A stretch of DNA of 64,000 nt, from NCBI RefSeq assembly GCF_030463535.1, contig NC_132893.1:25818282-25882281 (forward strand), read 5' to 3'. Source of the stretch: Salminus brasiliensis (Eukaryota > Chordata > Actinopteri > Characiformes > Bryconidae). The notes beneath the pieces are model-generated. The model was given only the letters and a program-made list of their open reading frames with translations. It was not told the DNA's origin and searched no databases. The stretch's first letter is position 1. Every line of letters begins with the position of its first letter. Positions 63,691 to 64,000 of the stretch are shown one piece after another. The position numbers and the translations under genes are program-made.

Positions 63691-63920
63691 GTGACCATAT
63701 GTCCTCTTTTCCCTCTATTTGGGATAAAAATAGGTGAAGATTGTGTGAAGATTTAAACTGGCCTGCTTAAGTCCCGCCTTCTACCCGTCACTATTGGTCT
63801 ACATGCACCTGAATCTACATCAACCATTGGTCAAACTGCTTAGATCCCGCCTTCTCCCCGCACTATTGGTCTACATGCACCTGAATCTACATCAACCATT
63901 GGTCAAACTGTTTGCCACCA
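63691..63920. repeat. Transposon-like fragment with a ~73-bp tandem duplication
   Basis: gtgaccatatgtcctctttt at 63692-63711 is typical of a common fish repeat. The block beginning CCCGCCTTCT at 63773 is repeated from 63846 with one small deletion and very few substitutions, so the duplication looks recent. Each unit carries two ATTGGT (inverted CCAAT) words. Confidence 0.7.
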
Positions 63921-64000
63921 CAACCAAAACATGCCTAAACGCAAATGTAAATAAACACAAATCATTTAAACTTCCCATTACTTTTTAATTTATTTATGTA

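Overview
This is vertebrate, teleost-type nuclear DNA: large intron-split genes with GT-AG junctions, long AT-rich intergenic stretches, many AT/CT/GT microsatellites, Tc1/mariner-like fragments with their short non-autonomous relatives, and tRNA-derived SINEs ending in a 3' tail that is common in fish. The proteins are close to human ones and the repeats look otophysan (perhaps characin-like), but the species cannot be fixed from this window.

Layout, all three genes on the + strand. (1) 1-14.6 kb: no protein gene recognised. It holds microsatellites, short inverted-repeat elements, two SINEs, a duplicated repeat with a SINE nested inside it, strand-asymmetric CT and GA tracts, and three stretches that look like conserved non-coding elements. 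(2) 14.68-32.30 kb: an apparently complete usp32 (ubiquitin carboxyl-terminal hydrolase 32), 34 coding exons and 1572 residues, with two EF-hands, DUSP, ubiquitin-like and split USP catalytic domains and a C-terminal CVLQ prenylation-type box; 3' UTR to about 33.9 kb. (3) 33.9-38.1 kb: transposon remnants, including one intact element with inverted ends and TA flanks. (4) 38.15-45.94 kb: an 11-exon gene for a 449-residue single-pass membrane protein with a tyrosine-kinase-like domain, STYK1/NOK-like in layout, with altered catalytic motifs (HCD for HRD, EFG for DFG, no activation-loop tyrosine). (5) 46.5-47.8 kb: a degenerate ~21-29 bp tandem repeat, then a copy of a widespread fish interspersed repeat. 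(6) ~48.0-60.36 kb: apbb1 (Fe65), a non-coding first exon plus 13 coding exons and 750 residues, with an acidic run, WW domain and two PTB domains. A 6-nt microexon at 55350-55355 would insert Arg-Glu in PTB1, as in the neuronal form of mammalian FE65. (7) 60.4-64 kb: intergenic DNA with a microsatellite, a transposon relic, a short tandem duplication and a possible conserved element.

The three genes share orientation but there is no sign that they act in one pathway: USP32 is an endosome/Golgi-associated deubiquitinase, the kinase-like protein a putative membrane signalling protein, and Fe65 an adaptor for the APP intracellular domain. The strongest observations are the Fe65 microexon with UGC motifs upstream, the degenerate kinase with an in-frame stop-free 84-bp intron next to its catalytic loop, the usp32 upstream ORFs (one ending exactly at the exon 1/2 junction), and the candidate conserved elements in the upstream desert. 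Family assignments come from remembered sequences, not from a search.
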